Shown: one piece after another, positions 15,835 to 25,577 of the stretch | Layout of the letters: every line of letters starts with the position of its first letter | How positions within the stretch are numbered: the stretch's first letter is position 1 | Origin: CBDCWQ01 sp965223435 | GTDB taxonomy: Bacteria; Myxococcota; Kuafuiibacteriia; Kuafuiibacteriales; Kuafuiibacteriaceae | NCBI GenBank assembly: GCA_965223435.1 | Contig: CBDCWQ010000020.1 | Coordinates: 558,001-622,000 of the forward strand | Reading direction: 5' to 3' | Length of the DNA stretch: 64,000 bases | Notes under the pieces: model-generated | The model's database searches: none | Seen by the model: only the letters and a program-made list of their open reading frames with translations | Told to the model about the DNA's origin: nothing | Position numbers and translations under genes: made by a program

Positions 15835-18510
15835 CTAGTTCCGTGCCGGACCGGTGTCGGTTTTTTGTTCGATCGCTTGTCGGGCGGCCCGGAGGCCGGC
15901 GTCGAGCTTGGTCGCTTTCCCTCCGCCCTGGGCAAAATCGGGTCTTCCCCCGCCGCTTCCGCCCATGGCTTGGCTGACCGCCTTGACGACCTGTCCTGCG
16001 TGGACTTGCTCCCGGAGGTCTTTGGTCGCCGCGACCAAAATCGCTGCGTGGCCCTCTGAGCAGGCCGTCAAGATGACGACTCCGCTTTGGAGTTTGTCCC
16101 GTAGCCGGTCCGCAAGTTGTCGGAGTGCTTTTTTGGGTGTGCCGTCAGCCCGGTGAACCAACACTTGAACGCCGTTCCACCGCTCGACTTGGTCCATTGG
16201 GTTGCGGTCCTGGGCCCCCATGGCTGCCTGGGTATGGAGGGCATCCAGTTTACGCTCCAGTTCACGGTTTTGCTCAACGAGCTTTCGCACGCGGTCGGTG
16301 AGCGCACTGGACGAAATCTTGAGTGCGCTGGCGGCGTCCTGAAGAATGGACTCTTGCTTTTGAACCCAGGCGAGCGCGCCCAGCCCAGTGACCGCCTCCA
16401 AACGTCGAATTCCGGAAGCCAGCGGGGCGTCACTTACAATCTTGAACAGTCCAATGTCACCCGCGCGCGCGACGTGGGTTCCGCCACACAATTCAAGCGA
16501 TTCGGCGCCGACTCGGACAGTGCGCACGCGTTCGCCGTACTTTTCGTCGAACAGCATCATGGCACCTTTTGTTCGGGCCGTCTCGATGTCGGTTTCTTCC
16601 ACCTGGGTCTTGTCGTTTTTGAGAATGAGTTCGTTGACACGGTTTTCCAGGCGCCGAATATCTTCGACGCTGATCGACGCAAAGTGTGCATAGTCAAAAC
16701 GCAAACGATCCGGAGCAACCAGGCTTCCTTTTTGGGTGACATGGCTTCCGAGGATTTCTTTGAGCGCCAAATGCAGAAGGTGCGTGGCCGAGTGATTCCG
16801 ACGCACCGCGTCTCTTCGTTTCCCGTCGACGCCCGCGAGCACCCGGGTGCCCACACCCAACTGGCCCTTGGTGATCTTGGCCCGGTGCACGTTCAAATTC
16901 TTAAGGGGCTTCTTGGTTGCCAGAACTTCTGCCTGGCCCTCAGGCCACGATAGCACCCCGATGTCACCGACCTGGCCCCCGGATTCCCCGTAAAACGGCG
17001 TTTGGTCCAGCGCCACCTCCACTTCGTCACCGGCCACGGCCTGGTCCACAAAACAACCTTTTTTGGCGAGTCCGCGGACGATGGCTTCATTCTCGTCGGT
17101 TTCGTACCCGGTAAACGCACCGTTTTTGATGGGTGCGCTGGCTTCTTGCCAAAGTGTAGGTTGCTCGGTGCCAGGCCGAGTGGGTTCGGCGCTGCTCTTT
17201 TGGAGCGCGCTTTTTGCTTTTTGGGCGGCCTCCTCATCTACGCGGACGCCGTTTTCGTTGGCGATCACCCTCGTCAGATCAATAGGGAACCCGTAGGTGT
17301 CCCACAATTTGGCGACAAACCCAGGGTCTAAGGCGCCGTCCTTTTTGACATTCTTCATTTCCTCGGACAGTCGTTTGAGGCCTCGTTGCAAGGTACGTCG
17401 GAAAGCGGTTTCTTCGTTTTGTGTCCACTTTTTGATGGAGGGGAGGGCGTCTTTGAGCTCGGGATAGGCTCCGCTCATGACGTCGGTGGCGTGGGTGCAG
17501 GCGCGGTCAAAAAAGAGTTCGTCGAACCCCAGTCTTGTGCCGTGGCGAATGGCTCGCCGCATGATTCGCCGCAAAACATAGCCGCGGCCTTCATTGGAGG
17601 GCGCAACACCGTCGCTCAGCAAAAATGCGGTGGCACGGGCATGATCGGCGATCACGCGCATCGACACGTTGTCCCTTCCGTCCGTTCCCGGGTAGGGCTT
17701 CTTGGCATCTTCGGCGATCCTCTTCAGAATTTTCTCAAATGTGTCGGTTTCATAGTTCGACCGCACACCCTGAAGGATCATGGCCAGACGCTCGAGTCCG
17801 GCGCCCGTATCGACCGAAGGTTTGGGAAGTTTTTTCAGTTCGCTTTCTTTGGCCTCGCGCTCAAATTGCATGAACACCAGATTCCAGATCTCCAACCAGC
17901 CGTCCGATGCCTCCACTCGGCCCGCTTGAAACATGTCCTGGGTGTCGTCTTCGTTGAAATAGTGAATCTCGGAGCAAGGGCCCTGGGGGCCGGTGTCGCC
18001 CATTTGCCAGTAGTTGTCCTTGCGCCCAAGTCGCAAGATTCTTGCTTTGGGTACACCTACCTTAGCCCATAACGCAGCCGCTTCCTCGTCGGCCGGGATT
18101 TCATGGTCGCCACAAAACACGGTGACGCACAAACGCTCTAGTGGCAGGCCCAAGACCTTGGTGATGAGCTCCCACGCATAGACAATCGCTTCTTCCTTAA
18201 AATAGTCGCCGAAGGAGAAATTCCCGAGCATTTCAAAGAAAGTATGGTGTCTGGTCGTGTAGCCGACGTTTTCGAGGTCGTTGTGTTTTCCTCCGGCCCG
18301 TACACATTTTTGCGCAGTCGTGGCGCGGGTATATCGGCGCGTCTCTTTGCCGGTAAACACGTCTTTGAACTGCACCATCCCGGCATTGGTAAAAAGAAGT
18401 GTGGGATCTTTGGCCGGCACGAGTGAGGACGAAGCCACTTCTTCGTGACCTCGCTTCTTAAAAAAATCCAAAAACGCGCGACGGATTTCGTCCGTGCTCA
18501 GAGCCTTCAT
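15835..18510 (-). CDS. alaS: alanyl-tRNA synthetase
   Basis: Cytoplasmic class II synthetase that charges tRNA-Ala and clears mischarged Ser/Gly. It is 891 residues, the full family length. The N-terminal catalytic part has the class II motif region (TNAGMVQFKDVFTG and FFEMLGNFSFGDYFK). The editing domain carries the zinc-binding HSATHLLH and CGGTH motifs (His and Cys ligands). The C-terminal domain ends in the Gly-rich GGSGGGRPDFAQGGG signature. ATG at 18510 gives the canonical MKALSTDEIRRAFLDFF start. It sits between the T3SS locus and the PilZ-Hsp70 gene on the same strand, with about 260 bp of unassigned DNA upstream, so it is probably an independent housekeeping unit that marks the end of the secretion locus. 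Confidence 0.97.
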   Translation of the reverse strand: MKALSTDEIRRAFLDFFKKRGHEEVASSSLVPAKDPTLLFTNAGMVQFKDVFTGKETRRYTRATTAQKCVRAGGKHNDLENVGYTTRHHTFFEMLGNFSFGDYFKEEAIVYAWELITKVLGLPLERLCVTVFCGDHEIPADEEAAALWAKVGVPKARILRLGRKDNYWQMGDTGPQGPCSEIHYFNEDDTQDMFQAGRVEASDGWLEIWNLVFMQFEREAKESELKKLPKPSVDTGAGLERLAMILQGVRSNYETDTFEKILKRIAEDAKKPYPGTDGRDNVSMRVIADHARATAFLLSDGVAPSNEGRGYVLRRIMRRAIRHGTRLGFDELFFDRACTHATDVMSGAYPELKDALPSIKKWTQNEETAFRRTLQRGLKRLSEEMKNVKKDGALDPGFVAKLWDTYGFPIDLTRVIANENGVRVDEEAAQKAKSALQKSSAEPTRPGTEQPTLWQEASAPIKNGAFTGYETDENEAIVRGLAKKGCFVDQAVAGDEVEVALDQTPFYGESGGQVGDIGVLSWPEGQAEVLATKKPLKNLNVHRAKITKGQLGVGTRVLAGVDGKRRDAVRRNHSATHLLHLALKEILGSHVTQKGSLVAPDRLRFDYAHFASISVEDIRRLENRVNELILKNDKTQVEETDIETARTKGAMMLFDEKYGERVRTVRVGAESLELCGGTHVARAGDIGLFKIVSDAPLASGIRRLEAVTGLGALAWVQKQESILQDAASALKISSSALTDRVRKLVEQNRELERKLDALHTQAAMGAQDRNPMDQVERWNGVQVLVHRADGTPKKALRQLADRLRDKLQSGVVILTACSEGHAAILVAATKDLREQVHAGQVVKAVSQAMGGSGGGRPDFAQGGGKATKLDAGLRAARQAIEQKTDTGPARN

Positions 18511-18774
18511 GGGGGCCAGAAGCTAATACGGTGGGACAGAAATTGCGACCTATTCGGTGAACCCGCTCGTGATTTCATCCCCCGGATCCGCTGTGTGGCA
18601 TATGGTTGGGCCACCCAAAAATGTCAAACTCCGGGGGCCTCTCCCGGCAGAACCGGAGGGGCTCTGGCGATTCACGCCTGTTTGTCCCGGATGCGAGGCC
18701 CGTCGCCCTGGGATCCTGGAGCTCACCTGCATGGGTCCGGTTCCGATGGCGTGGTGTGGGTGAGGGGTGTGGGA

Positions 18775-20934
18775 TTATTCTAGTGTAATTCGGGCGATGG
18801 GCTGGATGTTCATGTCCGGTGACAGCTCCTGATAGGAGAGGACCGCAAGATGGGGAAATTCGAGCTCCACCAACTTCCGAAAATAACGGCGAATCTCCAT
18901 GATCGTAAGGATCACGGGGGCCTGGGCGGTCGGAGGGAGGTTGCCGACCTCGGAACGAACCGCGGTCAATATCTCTTGCGTGATTTCTGGCTCCAGCGCC
19001 AGGTAACTCCCTGAGGATGTGTGCTGAATGGAGGAACGCACGGTTTCCTCGATTTGCGGATCAAGCAGGTACACGATCAGTGTATTTTGACCCCGTGTGT
19101 ACTTGTGGCTGATGTAACGCTTGAGGGCGGCGCGCACATATTCGGTGAGCATGACCGTGTCGTGCTCTACCTGACCCCATTCTGCGAGGGCTTGCAGGAT
19201 GGACCGAAGATCTCGGATCGAGATTTCTTCTTCGACCAAACGCCTCAGAATATCAGTGAGTTGGAACGGGGAAACAACTTTAGGGACCGTTTCCTTCACG
19301 AGGGCGGGAAACGCCTGCTCAAGTTGCTCAAGCATGTTCATGGTTTCTTGAATGCCCAGAAACTCCGCGGCATTTTTCCGCAATACGCTCGAGACGTGCA
19401 GAACCATGTAGCCGGCCGCATCCCAAGTGGTGAGCCCTGCTTGTTCGACGACGTCGCGGTGTTCGGCATCGACCCACGCGGACTCTATTCCACTCGCGGG
19501 GTTGGTGGCCGGTTCGCCGTCGATGTTGAGGAGGCGGAGACGCTCGGGGGTGTCATTGACCAGGACTTTTTCTTCGTCGATGTTGCCCATCACCAGGGGA
19601 ATCTCATTAAGCATGATGAGATAGCTGCCCGCCGGCATGTCCCCTTCGTTGCCTCTGACCCGAATACCAGGGAACCGTACGCCGAGCTCATAAAACAGCC
19701 CATCCCGCATCATGGGCACCATTTCGCCCAGAAATTTGGCTCCTTCGCCTGTGTTTTCAACCAGGTGCACCAGATCGGACGCCACCTCGAGGGCGATGGG
19801 GGTGACCACCGGGAGCATTTGCTGGGCCTGGCCTTCTTGGGCTTTTTGGTCCTGGATTCGCTTTTCGCGCTCCTCCTGCAGGGCCTCTTCCGGGAGTGGC
19901 CCTCCGCCCTCGCGTAGCTGCATCAAGTGTTGTTTTTTGGACAGTTCGCTTCGCCTTAGACCGTAGCCGATGCCGAATGTGGCGAGTGAGAGAACCAAAA
20001 ACGGGATGGCGGGAAGCCCAGGGACCAACGCGAACAAGGCCAAAATGGTGCACGCGATCAAAAAGGCCCGCGGCTGAGACAGGAGCTGGAACGAGATATC
20101 CTTGCCGAGATGGGCTTCTTCGTCCTCCGAAGCCACACGGGTCACGACGAGCCCGGCGGTGACTGAGATCAAAAGGGCAGGGATCTGAGAGACCAGCCCG
20201 TCCCCCACTGTGAGCAAAGCATACACCTGAAGCGCTTCGCCGCCGGACATGCCCAGCATCAAGGTCCCGATGATTACGCCGGCTACGATGTTGATGGCGG
20301 TGATGATCAAAGACGCAATCGAATCGCCTTTAACGAATTTCATGGCGCCATCCATGGAGCCGAAAAGCTGCGATTCTCGGTTGAGGTTGTTTCGCCGGCG
20401 GCGCGCTTCATCCATGTCGAATGCGCCTGCACGCAGGTCCGCGTCGATGGACATCTGTTTTCCGGGCATGGCATCGAGCGTAAAGCGGGCCGCGACTTCC
20501 GCAACGCGTTCTGCACCCTTGGTGATCACCAAGAACTGAATGATCGTGAGGATCAAAAAGATCACGATTCCGACGACCAAGTTGCCGGAAACCACGAAGT
20601 TCCCGAAAGCGCGAATGACTTCCCCGGCGCTGGCCGTGAGCAAAATGAGCCGGGTGGAAGAAACGTTGAGGGCCAGGCGGAACAGTGTCGTGACCAGAAG
20701 AATAGAAGGAAAAGACGCGAGGTGAAGCGCGTTGGGGATGTACATCGCGAGAAGAACCAAGAGGACTGCGATGGACACGTTGAGAACCAAAAACAGGTCG
20801 AGAACAAAAGGCGGCAGCGGGATGATGAGCATCGAGACGATGAGCATCACCAGGCCGGCGAGCATGAAATCGGAGTAGCGGCCAATGGTTTGGCGCAGAT
20901 CCCCGGTCATCAGGACTGCAATGAAACCCTTCAT
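18775..20934 (-). CDS. sctV: T3SS export gate protein SctV (FlhA/YscV family)
   Basis: 719 residues. It forms the nonameric export gate of type III secretion in the inner membrane. Residues about 20-330 carry the eight transmembrane helices with the conserved FHIPEP-like cytoplasmic loop (GKQMSIDADLRAGAFD, then RESQLFGSMDGAMKFVKGD). Residues about 345-719 form the nonameric cytoplasmic domain, ending LSYQELSPDMNIQP, a typical family ending. It is last in the T3SS transcription order, 142 bp after the second chaperone gene. FlhA (flagellar) and SctV (injectisome) are hard to separate by eye. The neighbouring SycD-like chaperones and absence of flagellar structural genes favour SctV. Note a Gln/Arg-rich insert about residue 335-365. 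Confidence 0.93.
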   Translation of the reverse strand: MKGFIAVLMTGDLRQTIGRYSDFMLAGLVMLIVSMLIIPLPPFVLDLFLVLNVSIAVLLVLLAMYIPNALHLASFPSILLVTTLFRLALNVSSTRLILLTASAGEVIRAFGNFVVSGNLVVGIVIFLILTIIQFLVITKGAERVAEVAARFTLDAMPGKQMSIDADLRAGAFDMDEARRRRNNLNRESQLFGSMDGAMKFVKGDSIASLIITAINIVAGVIIGTLMLGMSGGEALQVYALLTVGDGLVSQIPALLISVTAGLVVTRVASEDEEAHLGKDISFQLLSQPRAFLIACTILALFALVPGLPAIPFLVLSLATFGIGYGLRRSELSKKQHLMQLREGGGPLPEEALQEEREKRIQDQKAQEGQAQQMLPVVTPIALEVASDLVHLVENTGEGAKFLGEMVPMMRDGLFYELGVRFPGIRVRGNEGDMPAGSYLIMLNEIPLVMGNIDEEKVLVNDTPERLRLLNIDGEPATNPASGIESAWVDAEHRDVVEQAGLTTWDAAGYMVLHVSSVLRKNAAEFLGIQETMNMLEQLEQAFPALVKETVPKVVSPFQLTDILRRLVEEEISIRDLRSILQALAEWGQVEHDTVMLTEYVRAALKRYISHKYTRGQNTLIVYLLDPQIEETVRSSIQHTSSGSYLALEPEITQEILTAVRSEVGNLPPTAQAPVILTIMEIRRYFRKLVELEFPHLAVLSYQELSPDMNIQPIARITLE

Positions 20935-21076
20935 GCCCTTGTACTTCTCGCATGGGGCCCTCTGCCTACAGAGCGCTTCGAACCCATGTGTTTCGGTTTA
21001 GCTTGGGGTGCCGCGGGCTGATTGCACTCGGCCTCGGATGAAGAACGTCTCACACCCACGGTGGATTGTTTCGTCG

Positions 21077-21868
21077 TTATTCGCTTGGTGGCTTGGCGGC
21101 GGGTTTCTTTTTGGCCTTGGATGCTGGTTTACCACCACCACCGACCTCTTGTTCTTTTCGAGCAATGAGTTCTTTGATGGCCGCTGCGGTGGCGGCGGCA
21201 AGCGCGCGGGCCCTCATCGACGCCGGGTTGTCTCCCTCGGGATCGAGGTCGATGGCGGCCTTCAGGTCTTCCATCGCGTATTCGAATTCGCCGTGCTGAA
21301 GGAGCAGCTCCCCGCGATTGACGAAGGAGTTGATGTCTTCGGGATCCAGGTCGATGGCGATGGAAAACTCTTGGGTGGCCTCCTCGTGCAGATCGAGTTT
21401 GGCGTAGATGGCGCCCAACATCGAGTGAAAATACGGATCGTATGGGTTCCCGATGACCAGGCCCTCGAAAATGGTCTGAGCGTCCTTGTAGCGTCCCTGT
21501 TGGTAGCTGTTGTAACCAAACTCCGCGATGGCGTACGCCTGCTCCATGGTCATGCCCTCGAGCTGTGCCCAGGTCATTTCGCCCATCAGGAACTTCTGGA
21601 AGTTCTCTTCCGTGAAATTGTCCGCCGGATCCGGGGGATCGACGTACTCTATCTCGATTTCGCCCCGTTCGACCGCTTTGAGGATGTCTTCAGCGGTCAT
21701 GTGTTCGACCTCGCGGTCCACCGCCGCGATGATCTTTTTCTTGTCTTCCTCGGTGAGATTCTCCGGATCCTTGCCCTTGAGGAGCTCGTCGAGTTCGCTT
21801 GTTGCGCTCAGCGTCATTTTTTCTCCGGATTTCTCTTGGTTACTCATCGAATTTTCCACGGTCTTCAT
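21077..21868 (-). CDS. SycD/LcrH-like TPR chaperone with extended termini
   Basis: Start chosen at ATG 21868 (MKTVENSMSNQ); the frame is open further upstream, but the extra codons read poorly. About 263 residues. The middle (residues about 95-225) has the three-TPR core of class II T3SS chaperones: AEFGYNSYQQGRYKDA, then LGAIYAKLDLHEEA and an NRGELLLQHGEFE unit. Such chaperones bind translocator subunits before secretion. The N-terminal 70 residues are acidic, and the C-terminus ends in a Lys/Ala/Pro-rich tail (KPASKAKKKPAAK), both absent from classical SycD (about 165 residues). It lies between sctV and the other chaperone gene. No translocator gene (SctE/SctB) is visible beside it, so its partner is unknown. 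Confidence 0.75.
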   Translation of the reverse strand: MKTVENSMSNQEKSGEKMTLSATSELDELLKGKDPENLTEEDKKKIIAAVDREVEHMTAEDILKAVERGEIEIEYVDPPDPADNFTEENFQKFLMGEMTWAQLEGMTMEQAYAIAEFGYNSYQQGRYKDAQTIFEGLVIGNPYDPYFHSMLGAIYAKLDLHEEATQEFSIAIDLDPEDINSFVNRGELLLQHGEFEYAMEDLKAAIDLDPEGDNPASMRARALAAATAAAIKELIARKEQEVGGGGKPASKAKKKPAAKPPSE

Positions 21869-22235
21869 AGCACTCTCACCACAAATTGCAAAACCTGTTA
21901 GACGCCGAACACCGAATGCAGTCCAGGGTTTGAGCACCGAGTGGGCACCCGATTTTGGCGCCCGTCGTCCTCGCTGCCTGGCTCCGGGCCAAGCCCGGTT
22001 TGTTGCCCACGCATGACGGCTGTGCGATCAGTCACGATCGCCCTCCTGCTTTGGTGTCCTAGCGGCTTTGTAGGGTTCGCGTCAGCATCCTCTCCACCTT
22101 TTTATCGGCCAAAAGGGGTTCGGGGTTGCGCCCCTTTTTGAATCCGTGCCTGGGGCGTTGCGTAAGCGTAGAAGATAATTCAAGAAACCTGTCCGGTCAT
22201 GCGCATCCCGTGAAAACCTGCAGTCGTAGGGCCTT
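21869..22235. other. 367-bp gap between the two T3SS chaperone genes
   Basis: No convincing gene. A plus-strand frame at about 22014-22141 begins MTAVRSVTIALLLW and has a signal-peptide-like start, but it is short, lies against the direction of the operon and lacks a ribosome site. A promoter for the sycD2-sctV pair could be here; none is clear. Confidence 0.4.
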
Positions 22236-22775
22236 TCATGGAGGCGATCGGCGTCGGCCGGTTCTCGGAAGGGCGTCTCGTAAAGCTGAGGCCTTGCGAA
22301 CGATCGGCTCGTTTTGGCTCCATCCGACTTGGATGGCCCGGCTCAAGTCGCTGCGAGCGCTCTCGAAATCGCGTTTTGCGATGTGCACCTCCGCCCGGTT
22401 GACGTATCCGTTCGCGGTGCGTGGGGCGACGGTGATCGCATGGGTGAATTGGCGCAACGCACGATCCGGATCCCCCTGACTGTAGTAAATGACACCTAGG
22501 GCCCGATAAAAGTAGTCGTTTCGGGGTTCGAGGGCCACCAGCCCCTCAAACACCACGCGTGCGTCGCCGAGCTTTCCGTTGAGAAACAGCGTGTACCCGT
22601 GCTGTGAGATGGCATAGAGCTCGTCCGCCGTGTATCCCTTGAGTTCTCCCAGCGTGGCTTTTCCGCGGGCCCATTTTTTCACGGCTTGCCGCGGCCGTTC
22701 GATGTCGTCCTTTGGGGGGGCGATTCTGGCCAGGGCCACGTCTTTTTGCGGACTGATTCGTCTGGTCTTGGACAT
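22236..22775 (-). CDS. SycD/LcrH-like TPR chaperone
   Basis: 179 residues, close to the classical class II T3SS chaperone length. The TPR core shows the SycD pattern: DELYAISQHGYTLFLNGKLGDA, then YYRALGVIYYSQGDPDRA-like and VNRAEVHIAKRDFESA units. It shares phrases with the larger chaperone at 21077-21868 (the FEGLV and VNR positions), so the two are probably paralogues. The ATG at 22775 starts 6 bases after the stop of the 153-residue protein (22782), indicating co-transcription and likely coupled translation. The expected role is stabilising a hydrophobic translocator or other secreted protein in the cytoplasm, which is inference from the family. Confidence 0.78.
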   Translation of the reverse strand: MSKTRRISPQKDVALARIAPPKDDIERPRQAVKKWARGKATLGELKGYTADELYAISQHGYTLFLNGKLGDARVVFEGLVALEPRNDYFYRALGVIYYSQGDPDRALRQFTHAITVAPRTANGYVNRAEVHIAKRDFESARSDLSRAIQVGWSQNEPIVRKASALRDALPRTGRRRSPP

Positions 22776-22781
22776 GTCGCT

Positions 22782-23243
22782 TTAGCCCTTGGATTCCCCG
22801 AGGAGCCGACTGTACAGTTCTTCGGCCAACCCAGCGTATCGGCCTAGGATTTCGTGCATCGCCCGCTCGCGGGCAAGCATGTTTCGCATCTTGGCTCGCC
22901 GCTCCTCGGGAACATCGTCCCCGAGATCCTCTTCCTCGACCAGCGAATCGAAAAGGGCCGTTCCTTTTTTCTTGCGGCGGGCCAGCACCCGGCGAAAAGC
23001 GATATAGCCGACGGACGTTGGGGTGGCGGTTTGTTCCGTTCGGGCTTGGGGGGCGCGACCGTCGGCCATACGGAGGTGTTCGCTGGACGTTTTCGGAGCG
23101 AGGAGCTTCTCCGGGCGCGCCGAGGGCATCGGCGATGCCTGAATGTTTTTTTCGAGGGCGCGGCCGGTGCGCAGCTCTTCTTTGAACGTGCGGCGCTGGA
23201 CCAGATCGGTTGGCCACGGCCAGTTTCCGTTGATCTTGGGCAT
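22782..23243 (-). CDS. unknown T3SS-locus protein, 153 residues
   Basis: Not recognised. The N-terminal 70 residues are polar and Pro/Ser-rich, and the C-terminal half is charged and predicted helical (PEERRAKMRNMLARERAMHEILGRYAGLAEELYSRL-type amphipathic pattern). There is no signal peptide or membrane segment. It lies 48 bp after sctU and 6 bp before a SycD-like chaperone gene. In T3SS loci such a position is often held by a chaperone's substrate, a gatekeeper or an escort protein, but nothing in the sequence proves any of these. It is conserved in operon position only as far as this window shows. Confidence 0.7.
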   Translation of the reverse strand: MPKINGNWPWPTDLVQRRTFKEELRTGRALEKNIQASPMPSARPEKLLAPKTSSEHLRMADGRAPQARTEQTATPTSVGYIAFRRVLARRKKKGTALFDSLVEEEDLGDDVPEERRAKMRNMLARERAMHEILGRYAGLAEELYSRLLGESKG

Positions 23244-23291
23244 CCCAGTTTACGATGCGCTGTTTGTCGGGCGTCCCTCAAGCCCTTCACG

Positions 23292-24470
23292 TTATTTGCC
23301 GCGTTTGAGCAGGTTTCCCCGGGGGCCGGCGGTGGATTGGGCACTTTTTTTCCGTTCCGGTCCCTTTTCGTTTTGTTCCGAGGCGCCTTTTTGGGCTCGG
23401 GTTCGGCCTTTGTCTTCCTGCTCTTCTTTGAGCTTCATCACAAAGGCGAGCACTTCGGCCACGGCTTCGTAGAGGTCTTCAGGCACTTCTTCGTCGACGT
23501 CGAGTTTGTGCAGGGCCTGCGCCAAGGACACGTTGCGCAGGACCGGGACACCGTGTTGCTTGGCGATTTCCTTGATCTTTTCGGCGTGGATACGCATTCC
23601 TTTGGCGACCACGACCGGGGCCTTTCCTTTGTCTTTGTCGTACTTGATGGCGACGGCGATATGGGTGGGGTTCACGATGACTGCATCCGCGTTCTTGACG
23701 TTCTCCATATTCCCACTAAACAGGAGCTCTTGGGCAAGTTGTTTTCGTTGCCCTTTCATTTGGGGGTCGCCTTCGCTCTGTTTGTATTCCTGCTTCACGT
23801 CGTACTTGGACATCTTTTGCTCCTTGGCGAAGGCTTTTCGGGAGTAGATGAGGTCAAAACATCCAATCACAATGAACAGGACCGCAGTGCGTACCAAGTA
23901 ATCCCACAACAAACCACCACCGTACTGGACCGATTGATGAAGGGGTATTGTCACCGCCAAGGTCATGTCGTACACGGCGTCTTCCATGATGGCCCACGCA
24001 AGCCATGCTGCGGTGGCCATCTTGACAACGTTCTTCAAGAGCTCGACGAACTTTTTGACTTTGAACATCTGCTTGAGCCCGTTCATAGGGTTCAATTTGT
24101 CGATTTTGGGGGTGATCGCCTTAAAAGCGAGAAAAAACCCGGTTTGGACCACGTTTGAAAAGACGGCCATGACAAACACCGCGGCCAGAACGGGCAAGGC
24201 GGCTTTGAGGATCGTTTCAAGACTGTCTATCCACAGAGTATTCAGGGCTTCGATGCTCCGAAGCTTGAGGCCGTTTTCGAAGCAGGTGAGGGTGAAGTGC
24301 TTGACGGTGTCGGCCATGGAGTCCAGGAGAGCCATCAGGACAAAAAAACCGGTACAGAAGCCCAGGGCTCCGACGAAATCCTGGCTCTTGGGGACCTGGC
24401 CCTGTTCTTTGGCTTTACGAAGTTTTTCTGGACTCGCTTCTTCGGTCTTTTCTCCGGTATCGCCACTCAT
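23292..24470 (-). CDS. sctU: T3SS autoprotease/substrate switch SctU (FlhB/YscU family)
   Basis: 392 residues. The N-terminal part starts with the family's EKTEEASPEKLRKAKEQGQVPKS-like motif, followed by four transmembrane helices (to about residue 220). The cytoplasmic domain contains NPTH at about residue 266, the intein-like self-cleavage site (N|PTH) that controls substrate switching in FlhB/SctU. The C-terminus is a charged, Lys/Glu-rich extension. It lies after sctT but is separated from it by 222 bp that hold a hexanucleotide repeat. No strong ribosome site precedes the ATG at 24470. It is distinguished from flagellar FlhB only by context (chaperone genes and no flagellar filament genes). 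Confidence 0.93.
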   Translation of the reverse strand: MSGDTGEKTEEASPEKLRKAKEQGQVPKSQDFVGALGFCTGFFVLMALLDSMADTVKHFTLTCFENGLKLRSIEALNTLWIDSLETILKAALPVLAAVFVMAVFSNVVQTGFFLAFKAITPKIDKLNPMNGLKQMFKVKKFVELLKNVVKMATAAWLAWAIMEDAVYDMTLAVTIPLHQSVQYGGGLLWDYLVRTAVLFIVIGCFDLIYSRKAFAKEQKMSKYDVKQEYKQSEGDPQMKGQRKQLAQELLFSGNMENVKNADAVIVNPTHIAVAIKYDKDKGKAPVVVAKGMRIHAEKIKEIAKQHGVPVLRNVSLAQALHKLDVDEEVPEDLYEAVAEVLAFVMKLKEEQEDKGRTRAQKGASEQNEKGPERKKSAQSTAGPRGNLLKRGK

Positions 24471-24534
24471 GGGTCGCCAGAGCCCATCCTATAACCTCCC
24501 GTGGGGCTTTTCGGCGAGTGATTTCGTCTACGTC

Positions 24535-24580
<46 letters not shown>

Positions 24581-24692
24581 CTCGGCCGTCTGGACGAATC
24601 GAGGCATGTGCGCGTTTTGGGCGCACCACTGTCCCCCATGGCCTTCGGCGCCCGCGCTCGCCAGGTGGTCACTCGTAGACCAGCGCTTGTTC

Positions 24693-25526
24693 TTAGCCGA
24701 ACAGGGCGACCAATTTTCGCAAAAAAATCAGGGCGTGTTCCAACCAATGGGCCATCTCACCGGTCATGAGGGTCAGGGCAAACATGAACATGGCGATGCC
24801 GCCCATGGCTTTGACACCCATCGCCATGAAATAAGCGTTTAGTTGAGGCGCGATGCGGTTGAACATCCCGAACATGACGTCCACCACGAAGGCAGCGAAC
24901 ATCCCTGGAAACACGAGGGCAAAAGCAATCTTGAAGAGTCCATCGGTGTAGCGAAGCACCTGGTCGACTACGGCCATCAGTCCCCTGCTGAGGGTCGGCC
25001 ACGCGTCAATGGGGACAATCCGGAAGCTGTCGATGACACCCTCGATAAAAAAGCCGTGGCCATTGAGCGCACAGAATACGACCAGCAGCAGTTGGAATCC
25101 AAACTGGCCAATGGGGGAGACGCGAAACTTAAGCTCGGGAACTTGCACTTCTGCCATGTTTGAGCCCCGCATAATGTCGACTGCGCGTCCGCCCACCTCC
25201 ATCGCAAAAAAGAGCTCAGAGGCGACAAAGCCAATGACGTAGCCAATAAACACCTCTTTGAGCATCAGGACGACGTAGTCCAGGGCATCGATGTCTATGG
25301 GCCCGTCCATGTAGCTTTTTACGAAGGGGAAACTGAGGATGGTCAGACCGACCGACAACCCCATTCGGGTCTGGGCGGGTACGAGTTTGCCCCCAAGGAA
25401 GGGTGTCAAGAACGTGATGGGTGTGATCCGCGCAAACATGAGGCTCGCCATCAGGATGTGCTTGGAGATGACATTGTTCTCCAGCATCTGTTGAATGAGG
25501 AGCCGTGCGCCTGAAGCGTGTTCCAC
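24693..25526 (-). CDS. sctT: T3SS export apparatus protein SctT (FliR/YscT family)
   Basis: 277 residues with about eight hydrophobic stretches. FliR/SctT forms the export channel with SctR and SctS. The family pattern MFARITPITFLTPFLGG is present near residue 30, and GFVASELFFAMEVGGRAVD with an IMRGSNMAEVQVPE-like segment near residue 105-125 matches the conserved cytoplasmic/gate region. The annotated start is a GTG at 25526, with an in-frame ATG at 25487 as an alternative. It follows sctS by 51 bp on the same strand, in the usual R-S-T order, and precedes sctU. Confidence 0.92.
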   Translation of the reverse strand: MEHASGARLLIQQMLENNVISKHILMASLMFARITPITFLTPFLGGKLVPAQTRMGLSVGLTILSFPFVKSYMDGPIDIDALDYVVLMLKEVFIGYVIGFVASELFFAMEVGGRAVDIMRGSNMAEVQVPELKFRVSPIGQFGFQLLLVVFCALNGHGFFIEGVIDSFRIVPIDAWPTLSRGLMAVVDQVLRYTDGLFKIAFALVFPGMFAAFVVDVMFGMFNRIAPQLNAYFMAMGVKAMGGIAMFMFALTLMTGEMAHWLEHALIFLRKLVALFG

Positions 25527-25577
25527 CTTGGGGTCCGTACGTTCTCTTTGGCGGTGTAGGTTGACCGTGCTTTTGGC

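Noticed and set aside
21941..22141. Plus-strand frame with a signal-like peptide
   Set aside because: Too short, no ribosome site, opposite to the operon, and no family.
22854..24158. 434-codon plus-strand frame across sctU and neighbours
   Set aside because: Antisense to sctU, whose NPTH motif and helices are unmistakable.
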